From the NCBI GenBank assembly GCA_937883755.1, contig CAKZYA010000025.1:94523-158522 (forward strand): a DNA stretch of 64,000 nucleotides, in the 5' to 3' direction. Source of the stretch: an uncultured Flammeovirgaceae bacterium (lineage in GTDB: Bacteria > Bacteroidota > Bacteroidia > Cytophagales > Cyclobacteriaceae). The position numbers and the translations under genes are program-made. Of the stretch, positions 53,553 to 62,774 are shown piece by piece; position 1 is the first letter of the stretch, and each line of letters opens with the position of its first letter. Under the pieces are notes generated by a model that did no database searches, had not been told where the DNA came from, and saw only the letters and a list, made by a program, of their open reading frames with translations.

Positions 53553-54965
53553 ATGGATTTCTTGCACAAGTTAAAAAGAAGTCATTACTCAAAATCACTG
53601 CTAACCGCCCTACTGCTAATTGATATTTTGATAATTATCGTCTCATTTCGAGTATCGTTCAGTCAAATATTAGTCAGTACATCCGAATATTTACCAGTAT
53701 ATCAGCCATTTTTAGTCATCTCAGTCTTGCTATGGGTAGTTACCTCGCTTTTTTGCGATGTGTATCAGACTAATAATTTGAGGAAAATATCCACAATTTT
53801 AGTCAGCACGCTGTTTAGTTCAGCATTAAGTGCTGCGGGTGTAGCTACCTATATTTTATTCTTGCAACGGTATGAGTTCCCTACACAGTTTCTGGTATTA
53901 TTCTCCTCTATTTCAGTGGCCTCTCTAGTAGTAGTTAAAATACTCTTGTTTTTAGGTTACAAACGGTATCGCTCTCTTGACAAAAACAGGAAGAAAGTCA
54001 TCATTATTGGATACACAACTACTGGAAAAAACCTTTACAATTATTTCGTGAAAGACCAGCCTTTAGGATATAAGTTTATGGGGTTTTTTGACGATGGCTT
54101 GAAGTTCATTAATAATGAGAATGATTACCGAGGCAATCTGAGTCAAGTGAAACAATTTTGTTTATCTGAGCATATTGATGAAATATATTATGCGTTGCCC
54201 AACAATGTTTCTTATGTAAAAGATATCGCCAAATTTGCCGATGATAACTACGTCTATTTCGGTATAGTGCAAGATGCCGGCGGGCTCGATCAAATGAGCA
54301 TCGATACTCAACTTTATGATAATGGACGTATCCCAATATTATCTCCTCGCCGTGACCCACTCAAAATCTTTTATAATCGACAAATCAAGAGAGCGTTCGA
54401 TATTGTATTCTCTTCAGCTGTAATACTATTTCTTTTCCCATTTATTATTCCACCCATTGCCATTATTATCAAACTAGACTCACCCGGGCCAACCTTTTTT
54501 AAGCAACTGCGCAGCGGGCGAAATGGCAAACCATTTTGGTGCTATAAATTTCGGACTATGAAAGTAAACTCGGAGGCTAATTCTAAGCAAGCCGAGAAGA
54601 ACGACTCGAGAATTACGAAGGTAGGGCAGTTTTTAAGAAAGACTAGCTTGGATGAGCTTCCTCAGTTCTTCAATGTGTTTTTAGGTAATATGTCTGTAGT
54701 AGGCCCCCGTCCCCATATGCTGAAACATACCGAAGAGTACTCTGAGATTATTGAAAATTTTAAGGTAAGGCACTTTATTAACTCTGGAATCACTGGCTAT
54801 GCCCAAGTAAATGGCTTCCGAGGTGAAACTAAAGATGATGAGTTGATGAAGAAGCGAGTAGAGTACGATACTTGGTATCTAGAAAACTGGAGCCTTTCTT
54901 TAGATATTAAAATTATATTCCAAACTGTATGGAATGCGGTGCGGGGTGAAGAAAATGCCTATTAG
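53553..54965 (+). CDS. Undecaprenyl-phosphate sugar phosphotransferase (WcaJ/WbaP type)
   Basis: The 470-residue polyprenyl sugar-1-phosphate transferase starts exopolysaccharide or O-unit assembly by adding a sugar phosphate to undecaprenyl phosphate at the inner membrane. Four N-terminal membrane segments (about 17-36, 47-66, 80-105, 113-135) are followed by a CoA-binding-like region with VIIIGYTTTGKNLY, a fifth membrane segment (about 280-303) and the catalytic Bac_transf domain (KRAFDIVFSS, CYKFRTMKVNSEA, RKTSLDELPQFFNVFLGNMSVVGPRPHM). It begins an operon with a nucleotide-sugar dehydrogenase and a GT4 enzyme; the sugar is not specified by sequence. Confidence 0.93.
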   Translation: MDFLHKLKRSHYSKSLLTALLLIDILIIIVSFRVSFSQILVSTSEYLPVYQPFLVISVLLWVVTSLFCDVYQTNNLRKISTILVSTLFSSALSAAGVATYILFLQRYEFPTQFLVLFSSISVASLVVVKILLFLGYKRYRSLDKNRKKVIIIGYTTTGKNLYNYFVKDQPLGYKFMGFFDDGLKFINNENDYRGNLSQVKQFCLSEHIDEIYYALPNNVSYVKDIAKFADDNYVYFGIVQDAGGLDQMSIDTQLYDNGRIPILSPRRDPLKIFYNRQIKRAFDIVFSSAVILFLFPFIIPPIAIIIKLDSPGPTFFKQLRSGRNGKPFWCYKFRTMKVNSEANSKQAEKNDSRITKVGQFLRKTSLDELPQFFNVFLGNMSVVGPRPHMLKHTEEYSEIIENFKVRHFINSGITGYAQVNGFRGETKDDELMKKRVEYDTWYLENWSLSLDIKIIFQTVWNAVRGEENAY

Positions 54966-55026
54966 TTTCTAATAATTGATTTATATAACTATATTTGTAA
55001 TTATTTGTACTTAAAAAATAATTAAT

Positions 55027-56337
55027 ATGAAAATTAGTGTATTCGGATTAGGTTATGTAGGTGCTGTTTCTTGCGCTTGCTTTGCCAAAATCGGACATCA
55101 GGTTATCGGAGTGGATGTTAACCAAAAGAAAGTTAATCTTATTAACAGTGGGAATTCCCCAATTGTAGAAAAAGACTTAGATGAATACATTGCTGAAGGA
55201 GTAGAAAAGGGGACAATTAGAGCCACAACCGATATTCATGCTGCGGTACAAAACTCAGATATATCCATTGTTTGTGTGGGTACGCCTAGCCAGATTAACG
55301 GAAATATTGACCTATCTTATATTTATCGGGTTTGTGAAGATATTGCCGAGTCGCTTAAGTCTAAAGATACATACCATACCATTGTAATCCGGAGCACCGT
55401 AGTCCCCGGTACTATTCAAGAATGTGCTCAGATCATAGAAGGGGTATCTGGCAAAAAACATATCGAAGATTTTGGCGTGGCTTCTAACCCTGAGTTTCTG
55501 CGGGAAAGTACAGCCATCTATGATTTCTGGAACCCTCCGTATACAATTATAGGTACTAAGGCTTCGAAGAGTGAGCAACAGTTGGAAGAACTATATCAGT
55601 CTATTGATGCTCCAGTTTTCAAGCTGAAGCCGGAGGAGTCAGAGATGATTAAGTATACTAACAATAACTTCCACGCGCTCAAGATTACTTTCGCTAACGA
55701 GATAGGGAATATTTGTAAAGAGTTAGGAGTAGATGGACATAAAGTAATGGAGGTGGTTGCCCGTGATACTAAGCTAAATTTATCGCCTTACTATATGAAG
55801 CCTGGTTTTGCTTTTGGAGGTTCTTGCTTACCAAAAGATGTGAGAGGGCTAAATTATCGAGCGCAGCTACTAGACGTATCAACTCCTTTATTAAATAGCT
55901 TACTACCTAGTAATGCCTATCAGGTACAGCGGGGATTGCAGATGGTCTATAACACAGGTAAAAAGAAAGTTGCGTTTCTAGGCTTTGCGTTTAAAGCAGG
56001 AACCGACGACCTGCGCGAAAGCCCAATGGTAGATATGATCGAGACGCTTATCGGTAAAGGATATGAACTGAGTCTGTACGATAATAATATCTCACTGTCT
56101 AAATTAATGGGTAAAAATAAAGATTACCTCACTGGACATATTCCTCATATCACTCGGTTATTGAAAGATGATATTCGGGAGGTCATCAAAGATGCTGAGG
56201 TAATTGTCATTGGAAATAAATCTCCGGAGTTTAAGGAAATTATGGCGGAAATTAGTTCTGACCAAACGATCATTGATCTGGTACGAATTGATAAAGAAAA
56301 AGTAACTGACGAGAATTATGCCGGAATTTGCTGGTAA
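55027..56337 (+). CDS. GDP-mannose/UDP-sugar 6-dehydrogenase (AlgD-like)
   Basis: The 436-residue NAD-dependent enzyme oxidises a nucleotide sugar to a uronic acid. The Rossmann start KISVFGLGYVGAVSCACFAKIGH, the substrate block YTNNNFHALKITFANEIGNICKELGVD and the catalytic Cys267 in FAFGGSCLPKDVRGL are visible. The FAFGGSCLPKDVR form is that of GDP-mannose dehydrogenases (AlgD) more than of UDP-glucose dehydrogenases, which read GFGGSCFPKD. A uronic-acid-containing polymer is the expected product of the operon. The following GT gene overlaps its end by 20 bases. Confidence 0.88.
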   Translation: MKISVFGLGYVGAVSCACFAKIGHQVIGVDVNQKKVNLINSGNSPIVEKDLDEYIAEGVEKGTIRATTDIHAAVQNSDISIVCVGTPSQINGNIDLSYIYRVCEDIAESLKSKDTYHTIVIRSTVVPGTIQECAQIIEGVSGKKHIEDFGVASNPEFLRESTAIYDFWNPPYTIIGTKASKSEQQLEELYQSIDAPVFKLKPEESEMIKYTNNNFHALKITFANEIGNICKELGVDGHKVMEVVARDTKLNLSPYYMKPGFAFGGSCLPKDVRGLNYRAQLLDVSTPLLNSLLPSNAYQVQRGLQMVYNTGKKKVAFLGFAFKAGTDDLRESPMVDMIETLIGKGYELSLYDNNISLSKLMGKNKDYLTGHIPHITRLLKDDIREVIKDAEVIVIGNKSPEFKEIMAEISSDQTIIDLVRIDKEKVTDENYAGICW

Positions 56338-57535
56338 GCATGTTTTAATTGTCATTGAAAATCTTCCTGCCCCCTTCGATCGAAGGGTTTGGCAGGAAGC
56401 TACTACATTGAAGGAGGAAGGAGCCGATGTGTCAATCATCTGCCCCAAAATGAAAGGGTATACCAAGTCTTATGAGCAAATAGATGGTATAGACATCTAC
56501 CGTCACCCATTGCCGACTGAAGGGCACGGAGCTTTAGGCTACTTGGTAGAATACTCTACTGCACTATTTTGGGAATTGGTGCTTTGTATCAAAATTTTTC
56601 TAAAAAAACGGTTTCACGTTATTCATGGATGTAACCCGCCAGACTTAATATTTCTAGTAGCTCTTCCCTTTAAGCTATTTGGGGTAAAGTACGTTTTTGA
56701 TCATCATGATATTAACCCGGAACTATATATTGCTAAGTTCAACAAAAAGGGGCTGTTCTACCGGGCTATGCTGTTGTTTGAAAGATGGACCTTCAAAGCA
56801 GCGGATTACAGTATTGCCACTAACGAATCATATCGGAAAATTGCGGTTGAGCGGGGAGGAATGAATCCAAAGGATGTGACTGTAGTACGAAGTGGCCCTA
56901 GTTTAAAACGCTTGAAACTGACCGATGGAAATCCTGATTACAAAAGAGGAAGGAATTTCCTTATTGGCTATGTGGGAGTAATTGGGGTGCAAGAAGGATT
57001 AGATCTATTAATGGAATCGGCTCAATATATTGTGCAAAAGAGGCAAGATGTACAGTTCGCAATCGTAGGAGGAGGTACTGCGCTGGAAGAGATCGAGGAG
57101 TTGGCTAATCAAATGGGGCTTTCCGAGTATATAGACTTTTATGGGCGAGTAAGCGATGAGATGCTAGTAGACGTACTGAATACCTGCAATGTATGCGTAA
57201 ACCCAGATAAGCCTACCGAGATGAATAATTTATCTACCATGAATAAAATCATGGAGTATATGGCTTTGAAAAAACCAATCGTACAGTATGACTTAAAAGA
57301 AGGGCGAGCCTCTGCTTTAGAAGCATCTTTGTATGCTACAAATCATGATACAGCCGATTTTGCTAAAAAAATTATGTGGCTGCTAGATAACCCTGAAGAA
57401 GGGCAACGTATGGCGGAATATGGATACGATCGGGTGCTTAATAAGCTGTCTTGGGATTATGAGCGAGAAAATCTGATTGGATTTTATCGTACCGCATTGC
57501 AGATTAAACACGCTCCCTTAGTACAACCTATCTAA
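56318..57535 (+). CDS. GT4-family glycosyltransferase
   Basis: The 405-residue protein has the GT-B fold organisation: an N-terminal Rossmann domain (HVLIVIENLPAPFDRRVWQEATTL, HHDINPELYIAKFNKKGLFYRAMLLFERWTFKAADYSIATNESY) and a C-terminal Glycos_transf_1 region (FLIGYVGVIGVQEGLDLLMES, IVGGGTALEEIEELANQMGL, TMNKIMEYMALKKPIVQYDLKEG). It probably adds the second sugar to the lipid-linked unit. Translation is coupled to the dehydrogenase through a 20-base overlap. A strong terminator follows, so the operon ends here without flippase or polymerase genes in the window. Confidence 0.92.
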   Translation: MPEFAGKHVLIVIENLPAPFDRRVWQEATTLKEEGADVSIICPKMKGYTKSYEQIDGIDIYRHPLPTEGHGALGYLVEYSTALFWELVLCIKIFLKKRFHVIHGCNPPDLIFLVALPFKLFGVKYVFDHHDINPELYIAKFNKKGLFYRAMLLFERWTFKAADYSIATNESYRKIAVERGGMNPKDVTVVRSGPSLKRLKLTDGNPDYKRGRNFLIGYVGVIGVQEGLDLLMESAQYIVQKRQDVQFAIVGGGTALEEIEELANQMGLSEYIDFYGRVSDEMLVDVLNTCNVCVNPDKPTEMNNLSTMNKIMEYMALKKPIVQYDLKEGRASALEASLYATNHDTADFAKKIMWLLDNPEEGQRMAEYGYDRVLNKLSWDYERENLIGFYRTALQIKHAPLVQPI

Positions 57536-57556
57536 ACACATAGGTTTTTTATTGAT

Positions 57557-57588
57557 AAAAGCATCGGCTAACAACCGATGCTTTTTTT
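57557..57588 (+). terminator. Strong intrinsic terminator of the exopolysaccharide operon
   Basis: GCATCGG (57561-57567), loop CTAACAA and CCGATGC (57575-57581), with extra A-T pairing at the base, are followed by a run of seven T. Confidence 0.9.
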
Positions 57589-57723
57589 GTGTTTGCAAAG
57601 CAGGTAGCCAAAAAGTATAATCAGAAATGGCAAGAAAATTGGGACACTGCCATTGACGTTATGAAGTAAGTTATTTTTCTCCTGACTTTACTCCGTTTAG
57701 TCTATCACTTAAAGTTCTGCGAT

Positions 57724-58530
57724 ATGAAACGTACAATATTTTCTAGTATACTCATGATATCTTTTCTAGTCAGTTGTTCCACTGTTCCACTAACCGGACG
57801 CCGACAGCTTAGTCTGATTCCTGATTCACAAATCAATGCACTCAGCTTTCAGAACTACCAACAAGTATTACAAGAAAGCCAGGTGGTGACTGGAACGGAA
57901 GATGCTCGTTTGGTAAAAAGTGTAGGAGAGAAAATTGCCTACTCAGTAGAAAAATATATGGCTGAAAAAGGTCTTTCTAAAGAGATTGAAGGGTTTAAGT
58001 GGGAATTTAATCTGATACAAGAAGATATTGTGAATGCCTGGTGTATGCCGGGTGGTAAAGTGGCCTTTTATACCGGCATTATGCCCATTTGCCAGAACGA
58101 AGAAGGTGTTGCCGTAGTAATGTCGCACGAAATTGCCCATGCTGTTGCTGAACACGGTAGTGAGCGTATGTCGCAACAACTGGCGGCGCAAATGGGCGGA
58201 AGTGCTCTATCGGTTGCTCTACAAAACAAACCTGCGGCTACTCGACAGCTAGCCAATACTGCTTTTGGATTGGGCTCACAATATGGAGTCTTAATGCCCT
58301 TCGGGCGAACTCAAGAGTCTGAGGCTGATGAGTTAGGGTTGTACTTTATGGCAATGGCTGGATACAATCCAGAAGCGGCAGTCCCCTTCTGGCAACGCAT
58401 GGCTAAACAGGGTGGGGGACAACGACCTCCAGAGTTTTTATCTACTCACCCTGCTCCCGAAACCCGTATTCGCGATATTCAACAAACGATTCCAAAGACC
58501 CAGAAATATCAGGGAAAGTATGTGAAGTAG
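57724..58530 (+). CDS. M48-family metallopeptidase lipoprotein (Loip/BepA-like)
   Basis: The 268-residue zinc peptidase has a lipobox (FLVSC) with the family start TVPLTGRRQLSLIPDSQI, the zinc motif HEIAHAVAEHG (His135, Glu136, His139) and the third ligand Glu200 in QESEADELGLYFMAMAGYNPEA. Members act at the periplasmic face of the outer membrane in quality control of misassembled outer-membrane proteins. The length lacks the BepA TPR extension, so it resembles LoiP or YggG. It is a single gene with a promoter region following the upstream terminator, and converges on the TPR protein gene. Confidence 0.94.
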   Translation: MKRTIFSSILMISFLVSCSTVPLTGRRQLSLIPDSQINALSFQNYQQVLQESQVVTGTEDARLVKSVGEKIAYSVEKYMAEKGLSKEIEGFKWEFNLIQEDIVNAWCMPGGKVAFYTGIMPICQNEEGVAVVMSHEIAHAVAEHGSERMSQQLAAQMGGSALSVALQNKPAATRQLANTAFGLGSQYGVLMPFGRTQESEADELGLYFMAMAGYNPEAAVPFWQRMAKQGGGQRPPEFLSTHPAPETRIRDIQQTIPKTQKYQGKYVK

Positions 58531-58561
58531 CTTCTTAGCCTACGGAAATATGGGCTACGAA

Positions 58562-59164
58562 CTAAGGGCTAACGATGGTAGATAGTTCGCCTCGGGCATA
58601 TTTCTGATAGTTTTCGCAGGTCATACGTCCGCTACCATCACTGTAGGGACAAGTACGGTAAATAGCGCTTCCTAATGCTCCCTGCTCAATAATTACGCCA
58701 CTGCCTTTGCAAATTGGGCACAGTACAAATGGAGTTGTATTGCAATCAATTTGCTGAGGTTTAGCTTTATCAGGTTGGACAGATCGTGGAGTTGCATTTC
58801 GCTGCTGAGCTAAAAAATCAGTTTCTGAAAGAGATAGATATTCTCTTGCTTGATCAAAAAACTGTCCGGTAGTTCCTTTAATCTCAATATACTTATTTAG
58901 CCAGTCAATACTTTGCTTATATTTTTTCAAGTGATATGAATTCTTGCCAAAGTAAAAACATAGTTCAGCCGGAATAATATCGATAGCTGTCAGTACTTCC
59001 TGGAAATAGGAGTCGGCTCGATTATACTCTCCCTGATTCATCAAAACGACCCCTTCGTCTATTTTCATCATTAATTGCCGATGTTCGGGGTCAACATAGT
59101 CTTGACTAAACCCTGAGACCGAGATGCCTAGTAAGAGAACAAGTGTCCACAATTTCAGTATCAT
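58562..59164 (-). CDS. Exported TPR-like protein with a modified zinc-finger tail
   Basis: From the ATG at 59164 the product is 200 residues with a signal peptide (1-20, ending GFSQ). A TPR-like helical part (about 36-100: GVVLMNQGEYNRADSYFQEVL, YHLKKYKQSIDWLNKYIEI) precedes a zinc-finger-like region: CPICKGSG (149-156) and CPYSDGSG (172-179). In DnaJ-type pairs the second would read CxxCxGxG; here Ser175 replaces the Cys (AGT instead of TGT or TGC), with Cys183 just after. The finger may use Cys183 or be impaired. Function unknown; convergent with the M48 gene. Confidence 0.75.
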   Translation of the reverse strand: MILKLWTLVLLLGISVSGFSQDYVDPEHRQLMMKIDEGVVLMNQGEYNRADSYFQEVLTAIDIIPAELCFYFGKNSYHLKKYKQSIDWLNKYIEIKGTTGQFFDQAREYLSLSETDFLAQQRNATPRSVQPDKAKPQQIDCNTTPFVLCPICKGSGVIIEQGALGSAIYRTCPYSDGSGRMTCENYQKYARGELSTIVSP

Positions 59165-59277
59165 ATCCACTGAAGTTTCTGATAAGTATAACAAAAGTAC
59201 TATAATTACGCAGAAACTTAGCGAAAGGTGCCTGAGTTAGGTAAAAAGCTATCTTAAGAAATAATTATTTAGAATTC

Positions 59278-59691
59278 ATGAATCTTTTAGAAGAAGGAAC
59301 TGAGTTGGATTTACAATTTGAGAAACGTAATGGTTTACTTCCGGTGGTAGTCCAAGAACAGCAAGGTGGTCAAGTGCTCATGATAGGATACGCCAACCAA
59401 GAAGCACTTCAGCGATCCATGAAAACTCGCTATGCAACATTTTGGAGTACCTCTCGGCAAGAGCTGTGGACAAAAGGAGAAACTTCGGGTGATCGCTTAC
59501 GTATTGCTAGCATCTGGGTCGACTGCGATCAAGATGCGCTTTTATATCAAGTGCAGCTAGAAGGGAATGGAGTTTGCCATGCCAAAACTCATGAAGGAAT
59601 AACTCGTAAAGCCTGTTTCTACCGCAGAATAAATATTGATAGCCAATCGTTGGTTTTTGACGATCTGTTAGACACTAAGCAAAATGATTAA
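59278..59691 (+). CDS. hisI: Phosphoribosyl-AMP cyclohydrolase
   Basis: The 137-residue enzyme opens the purine ring of PR-AMP, the third step of histidine synthesis. The metal-binding block DCDQDA (82-87) supplies Asp82, Asp84 and Asp86 for magnesium and Cys83 for zinc; Cys100 in GNGVCH and Cys113 are the other zinc ligands. FWSTSRQELWTKGETSG is the family core. The HisE domain is absent, so it is monofunctional. No other histidine gene is in the window; cysS follows 73 bases later on the same strand. Confidence 0.92.
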   Translation: MNLLEEGTELDLQFEKRNGLLPVVVQEQQGGQVLMIGYANQEALQRSMKTRYATFWSTSRQELWTKGETSGDRLRIASIWVDCDQDALLYQVQLEGNGVCHAKTHEGITRKACFYRRINIDSQSLVFDDLLDTKQND

Positions 59692-59764
59692 GCTAGAAGA
59701 AGTATTGCCGAAATTATTCTGCTAATTTTGTTCTAAACTACGTAATCTAACTGTATTTCCGTTT

Positions 59765-61279
59765 ATGGAGGAGCCACTTTACGCCAAATACCCACTATCG
59801 GTCACTAATAGTTTAAGCCGAAAGAAGGAGCAATTTGAACCTATTAATCCACCTTTAGTAGGTATGTATCTTTGTGGCCCTACGGTATACAGCGATCCCC
59901 ATTTAGGTAACATTCGTTCGGCGGTAAACTTCGATATCATATTCCGCTATTTATCCCACTTGGGTTATAAAGTTCGGTACGTTCGTAATATTACTGATGT
60001 AGGTCATTTGGAAGATGATTTGGCGGGAGAGGGAGAAGATAAGATTTCTAAGAGGGCGCGGCTAGAGAAACTGGAACCTATGGAGATTGTCCAGTTTTAC
60101 ACCTATCGCTACCGAGATGTACTACGTCAACTTAACGTATTACCTCCTAGCATTGAGCCTACGGCCACTGGGCATATTGTTGAGCAAATTGAGGTGATTC
60201 AATCGATTATGAACAACGGTCTTGCTTACGAAACAAATGGTTCGGTCTATTTTGATCTAGATAAATACTCCCAATCACAAGATTACGGTCGGCTTTCGGG
60301 GAAAGTACTGGACGATTTGCAATCAGGGAGTAGAGATACAGAAGGATTGGATGAGAAGCGTAATCCGCACGATTTTGCGTTATGGAAAAAAGCTGGATCC
60401 GAGCATATTATGCGATGGAATTCCCCTTGGGGAGAAGGTTTTCCGGGTTGGCATTTAGAGTGTACGGCCATGAGTACCAAATACTTAGGCGAGACCTTCG
60501 ATATTCATGGTGGTGGGCTAGACTTACAGTTTCCTCACCATGAGGCTGAGATAGCACAGTGCTGCGGAGCTTTTAATAAGCATCCGGCCAACTACTGGAT
60601 TCACCACAATCTGATTACGATTGATGGACAGAAAATGAGTAAATCGAAGGGTAATTTTATTACGCTGGAGCAACTCTTTACTGGAGAGCATGAGCTTTTG
60701 ACACAAGCGTATTCGTCCATGACGATACGTTTCTTCATTCTTCAAGCGCACTACCGTAGTCCGGTTGATTTTTCTAATGACGCCTTACAAGCGGCTGAGA
60801 AAGGGCTTAATCGTCTGTTAAGTGCTTTAGAAACACTAGAAAAGCTCAATTACGAGTCTGGGCAAGTTAATGAAACCTTAGACCAGGAAATTAATCAGTT
60901 GTGTGAGCAGTGCTATCGCGAGATGAGCGATGATTTTAATACTGCTAAATTGATGGCTGTATTGTTTGATCTTGGCTCTAAAATCAATGGGTTCTACAAT
61001 CAGCAGCTGGACTTATCCTCAATTACGGAAGAAACTTTCCAACGATTGAAGGAGACTTTTTCGGGTTTTATAAGTGAAGTACTAGGGATACAAGAAGAAG
61101 TATCGGACGACACTCAGCAAAAAGAGGGACTGATCCAGCTATTAATTGATATTCGTAATCAAGCGCGAGCCAGTAAAGATTTTGCTACTTCTGACCAGAT
61201 TCGCGACCAGTTAAAAGCGTTAGGCGTACAGCTGAAGGATGAAAAATCAGGAACAACTACTTATTCGCTGACAAACTAA
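59765..61279 (+). CDS. cysS: Cysteine-tRNA ligase
   Basis: The 504-residue enzyme charges tRNA-Cys. The zinc- and ATP-binding start YLCGPTVYSDPHLGN holds Cys37 and the HIGH-like HLGN (46-49), followed by VRNITDVGHLEDD. The second signature KMSKSKGN starts at Lys290. WHLECTAMSTKYLG and DIHGGGLDLQFPHHEAEIAQ supply the remaining zinc ligands (Cys, His). The C-terminal tail has the DALR-type helix bundle and ends RDQLKALGVQLKDEKSGTTTYS, complete. It stands downstream of hisI and probably has its own promoter. Confidence 0.97.
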   Translation: MEEPLYAKYPLSVTNSLSRKKEQFEPINPPLVGMYLCGPTVYSDPHLGNIRSAVNFDIIFRYLSHLGYKVRYVRNITDVGHLEDDLAGEGEDKISKRARLEKLEPMEIVQFYTYRYRDVLRQLNVLPPSIEPTATGHIVEQIEVIQSIMNNGLAYETNGSVYFDLDKYSQSQDYGRLSGKVLDDLQSGSRDTEGLDEKRNPHDFALWKKAGSEHIMRWNSPWGEGFPGWHLECTAMSTKYLGETFDIHGGGLDLQFPHHEAEIAQCCGAFNKHPANYWIHHNLITIDGQKMSKSKGNFITLEQLFTGEHELLTQAYSSMTIRFFILQAHYRSPVDFSNDALQAAEKGLNRLLSALETLEKLNYESGQVNETLDQEINQLCEQCYREMSDDFNTAKLMAVLFDLGSKINGFYNQQLDLSSITEETFQRLKETFSGFISEVLGIQEEVSDDTQQKEGLIQLLIDIRNQARASKDFATSDQIRDQLKALGVQLKDEKSGTTTYSLTN

Positions 61280-61410
61280 TTCAGTTTCTGTACGTTATAC
61301 TGCACACCCTGCGTTATTCTAATACCGAGTTTACCTTACACGGCTGATATATTAGCTTGGTTTATGCGGTAAATGAGTAGCAAATACGCTAGGTTTTCAA
61401 GCAAAAACGT

Positions 61411-61926
61411 ATGATACTGTCAGGAAAAGAGATTGAAAGGTTACAGGGGAGCGAGATCAATATTGACCCATTTTCACCCAAGCAACTAAATCCGAATAGC
61501 TATAATTTAAGACTGCACAACGAACTGCTGGTCTATCAGAACCGAGTGTTGGATATGAAAGAAAACAACCCGGTAGATAAGGTGATTATTCCTAAAGAAG
61601 GATTGATCCTAGAACCAGGTAGGCTTTATCTGGGGCGAACGATAGAACGAACTCAGGCTAACTTCCACGTTCCCGTATTGGAAGGACGTTCCTCTATCGG
61701 GCGGTTAGGAATACTAGTTCACTTTACAGCAGGGCTAGGAAACATTGGTTCTGATGGATACTGGACACTGGAAATCTCCTGTGTACAGCCCGTTCGAGTT
61801 TATCCTGATGTAGAGGTTTGTCAGATTTACTTTCAAGAGCTTCGGGGCGACCACGTGAAGTACCAGAGTAAGAAATATCATCATTCGGATATACAACCTA
61901 GTCGACTATTCCAAGAATTAACCTAA
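61411..61926 (+). CDS. dcd: dCTP deaminase
   Basis: The 171-residue enzyme converts dCTP to dUTP, a supply step for dTMP. It has the trimeric dUTPase-like fold, with LNPNSYNLRLHNELLVY, the active-site block EGRSSIGRLGILVHFTAGLG (Arg93, Ser94, Ser95, Arg98), and Glu121 in WTLEIS. Ends with the usual C-terminal region for closing over the site. It is slightly shorter than the 178-193 residues of many Dcd proteins but no motif is missing. yidD begins 3 bases after its stop. Confidence 0.93.
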   Translation: MILSGKEIERLQGSEINIDPFSPKQLNPNSYNLRLHNELLVYQNRVLDMKENNPVDKVIIPKEGLILEPGRLYLGRTIERTQANFHVPVLEGRSSIGRLGILVHFTAGLGNIGSDGYWTLEISCVQPVRVYPDVEVCQIYFQELRGDHVKYQSKKYHHSDIQPSRLFQELT

Positions 61927-61929
61927 CCT

Positions 61930-62166
61930 ATGCTCATTTACCTAGCTAAAGGACTTATTCGCTTCTATCAATACGCAATTTCACCTTTGCTGGGTAAGAA
62001 TTGTCGCCACGTGCCGAGTTGCTCTCAGTACACATTGGAGGCCATTCAAGAATGGGGTTTTTTGAAGGGAAGTTGGCTAGGAATTAAGCGAATTGCCCGT
62101 TGTCATCCTTGGGGTACGCACGGCTACGATCCCGTTCCTAAACGCGATCAGATCGCCGAGAAATAA
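61930..62166 (+). CDS. yidD: Membrane protein insertion efficiency factor YidD
   Basis: The 78-residue protein has an amphipathic N-terminal helix ([21 protein letters not shown]), then [20 protein letters not shown] with conserved Cys residues, and ends [20 protein letters not shown]. YidD helps insert proteins into the inner membrane alongside YidC. Normally it neighbours rnpA/yidC; here it sits 3 bases after dcd and is probably cotranscribed with it. Confidence 0.95.
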   Translation: MLIYLAKGLIRFYQYAISPLLGKNCRHVPSCSQYTLEAIQEWGFLKGSWLGIKRIARCHPWGTHGYDPVPKRDQIAEK

Positions 62167-62240
62167 AGCCAAACTTCTTATTTGTTTTCCTAAAACCTTT
62201 GCCTTCACTATGCGTGTTAGTACTGTATATTTATAATACC

Positions 62241-62714
62241 ATGAATACTGTTGATGAGTTGTACATGCGCCGTGCACTGGAATTAGCCGCGTTAGGGGAA
62301 GGAAAAGTAGCGCCTAACCCAATGGTAGGTTGTGTGATTGTGAAGAATGAGCGCATTATTGGGGAAGGTTGGCACCAAGAATACGGAAAAGCTCATGCTG
62401 AGCGTAATGCGGTAGATAGTGTGGAAAATCCCGCTGATATTATTGGAAGTACCGTTTACGTCAACTTAGAACCTTGCTCTCATCACGGAAAAACCCCGCC
62501 TTGTTCCAACCTGCTCATTCATCACCGAGTAAAACGAGTAATCATCGCCAACGTTGATCCGAACCCGCTAGTTGATGGAGGGGGTATTCGGAGAATGAGG
62601 AAAGCAGGTATTAAAGTAGAAATTGGTGTTCTTCAGGAGGAAGGGACGCAGCTAAACCAAGTATTTTTTCAGAAAATGAAAGCCAATCGTAGTTCTGAAT
62701 CCATTCTGTCTTGA
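62241..62714 (+). CDS. ribD: RibD deaminase domain only, reductase half missing
   Basis: The ATG at 62241 gives 157 residues. The product is the N-terminal deaminase of RibD, which deaminates the pyrimidine intermediate in riboflavin synthesis. Zinc ligands are His52 in AHAERNA, Cys79 and Cys88 in EPCSHHGKTPPC, with Glu54 as proton shuttle; KVAPNPMVGCVIVKNERIIGEGWH precedes. The frame ends just after the deaminase domain (TQLNQVFFQKMKANRS...), where full-length proteins continue into the reductase (about 340-370 residues in all). No reductase-like sequence is visible in any frame before trhO at 62775. It may be an independent deaminase or a truncated gene. Confidence 0.88.
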   Translation: MNTVDELYMRRALELAALGEGKVAPNPMVGCVIVKNERIIGEGWHQEYGKAHAERNAVDSVENPADIIGSTVYVNLEPCSHHGKTPPCSNLLIHHRVKRVIIANVDPNPLVDGGGIRRMRKAGIKVEIGVLQEEGTQLNQVFFQKMKANRSSESILS

Positions 62715-62774
62715 TCCTCCCTGTTAAAATTAGATAGTAATTGCTAATTTTGCGAGGATTTCTACTAGTCACTT

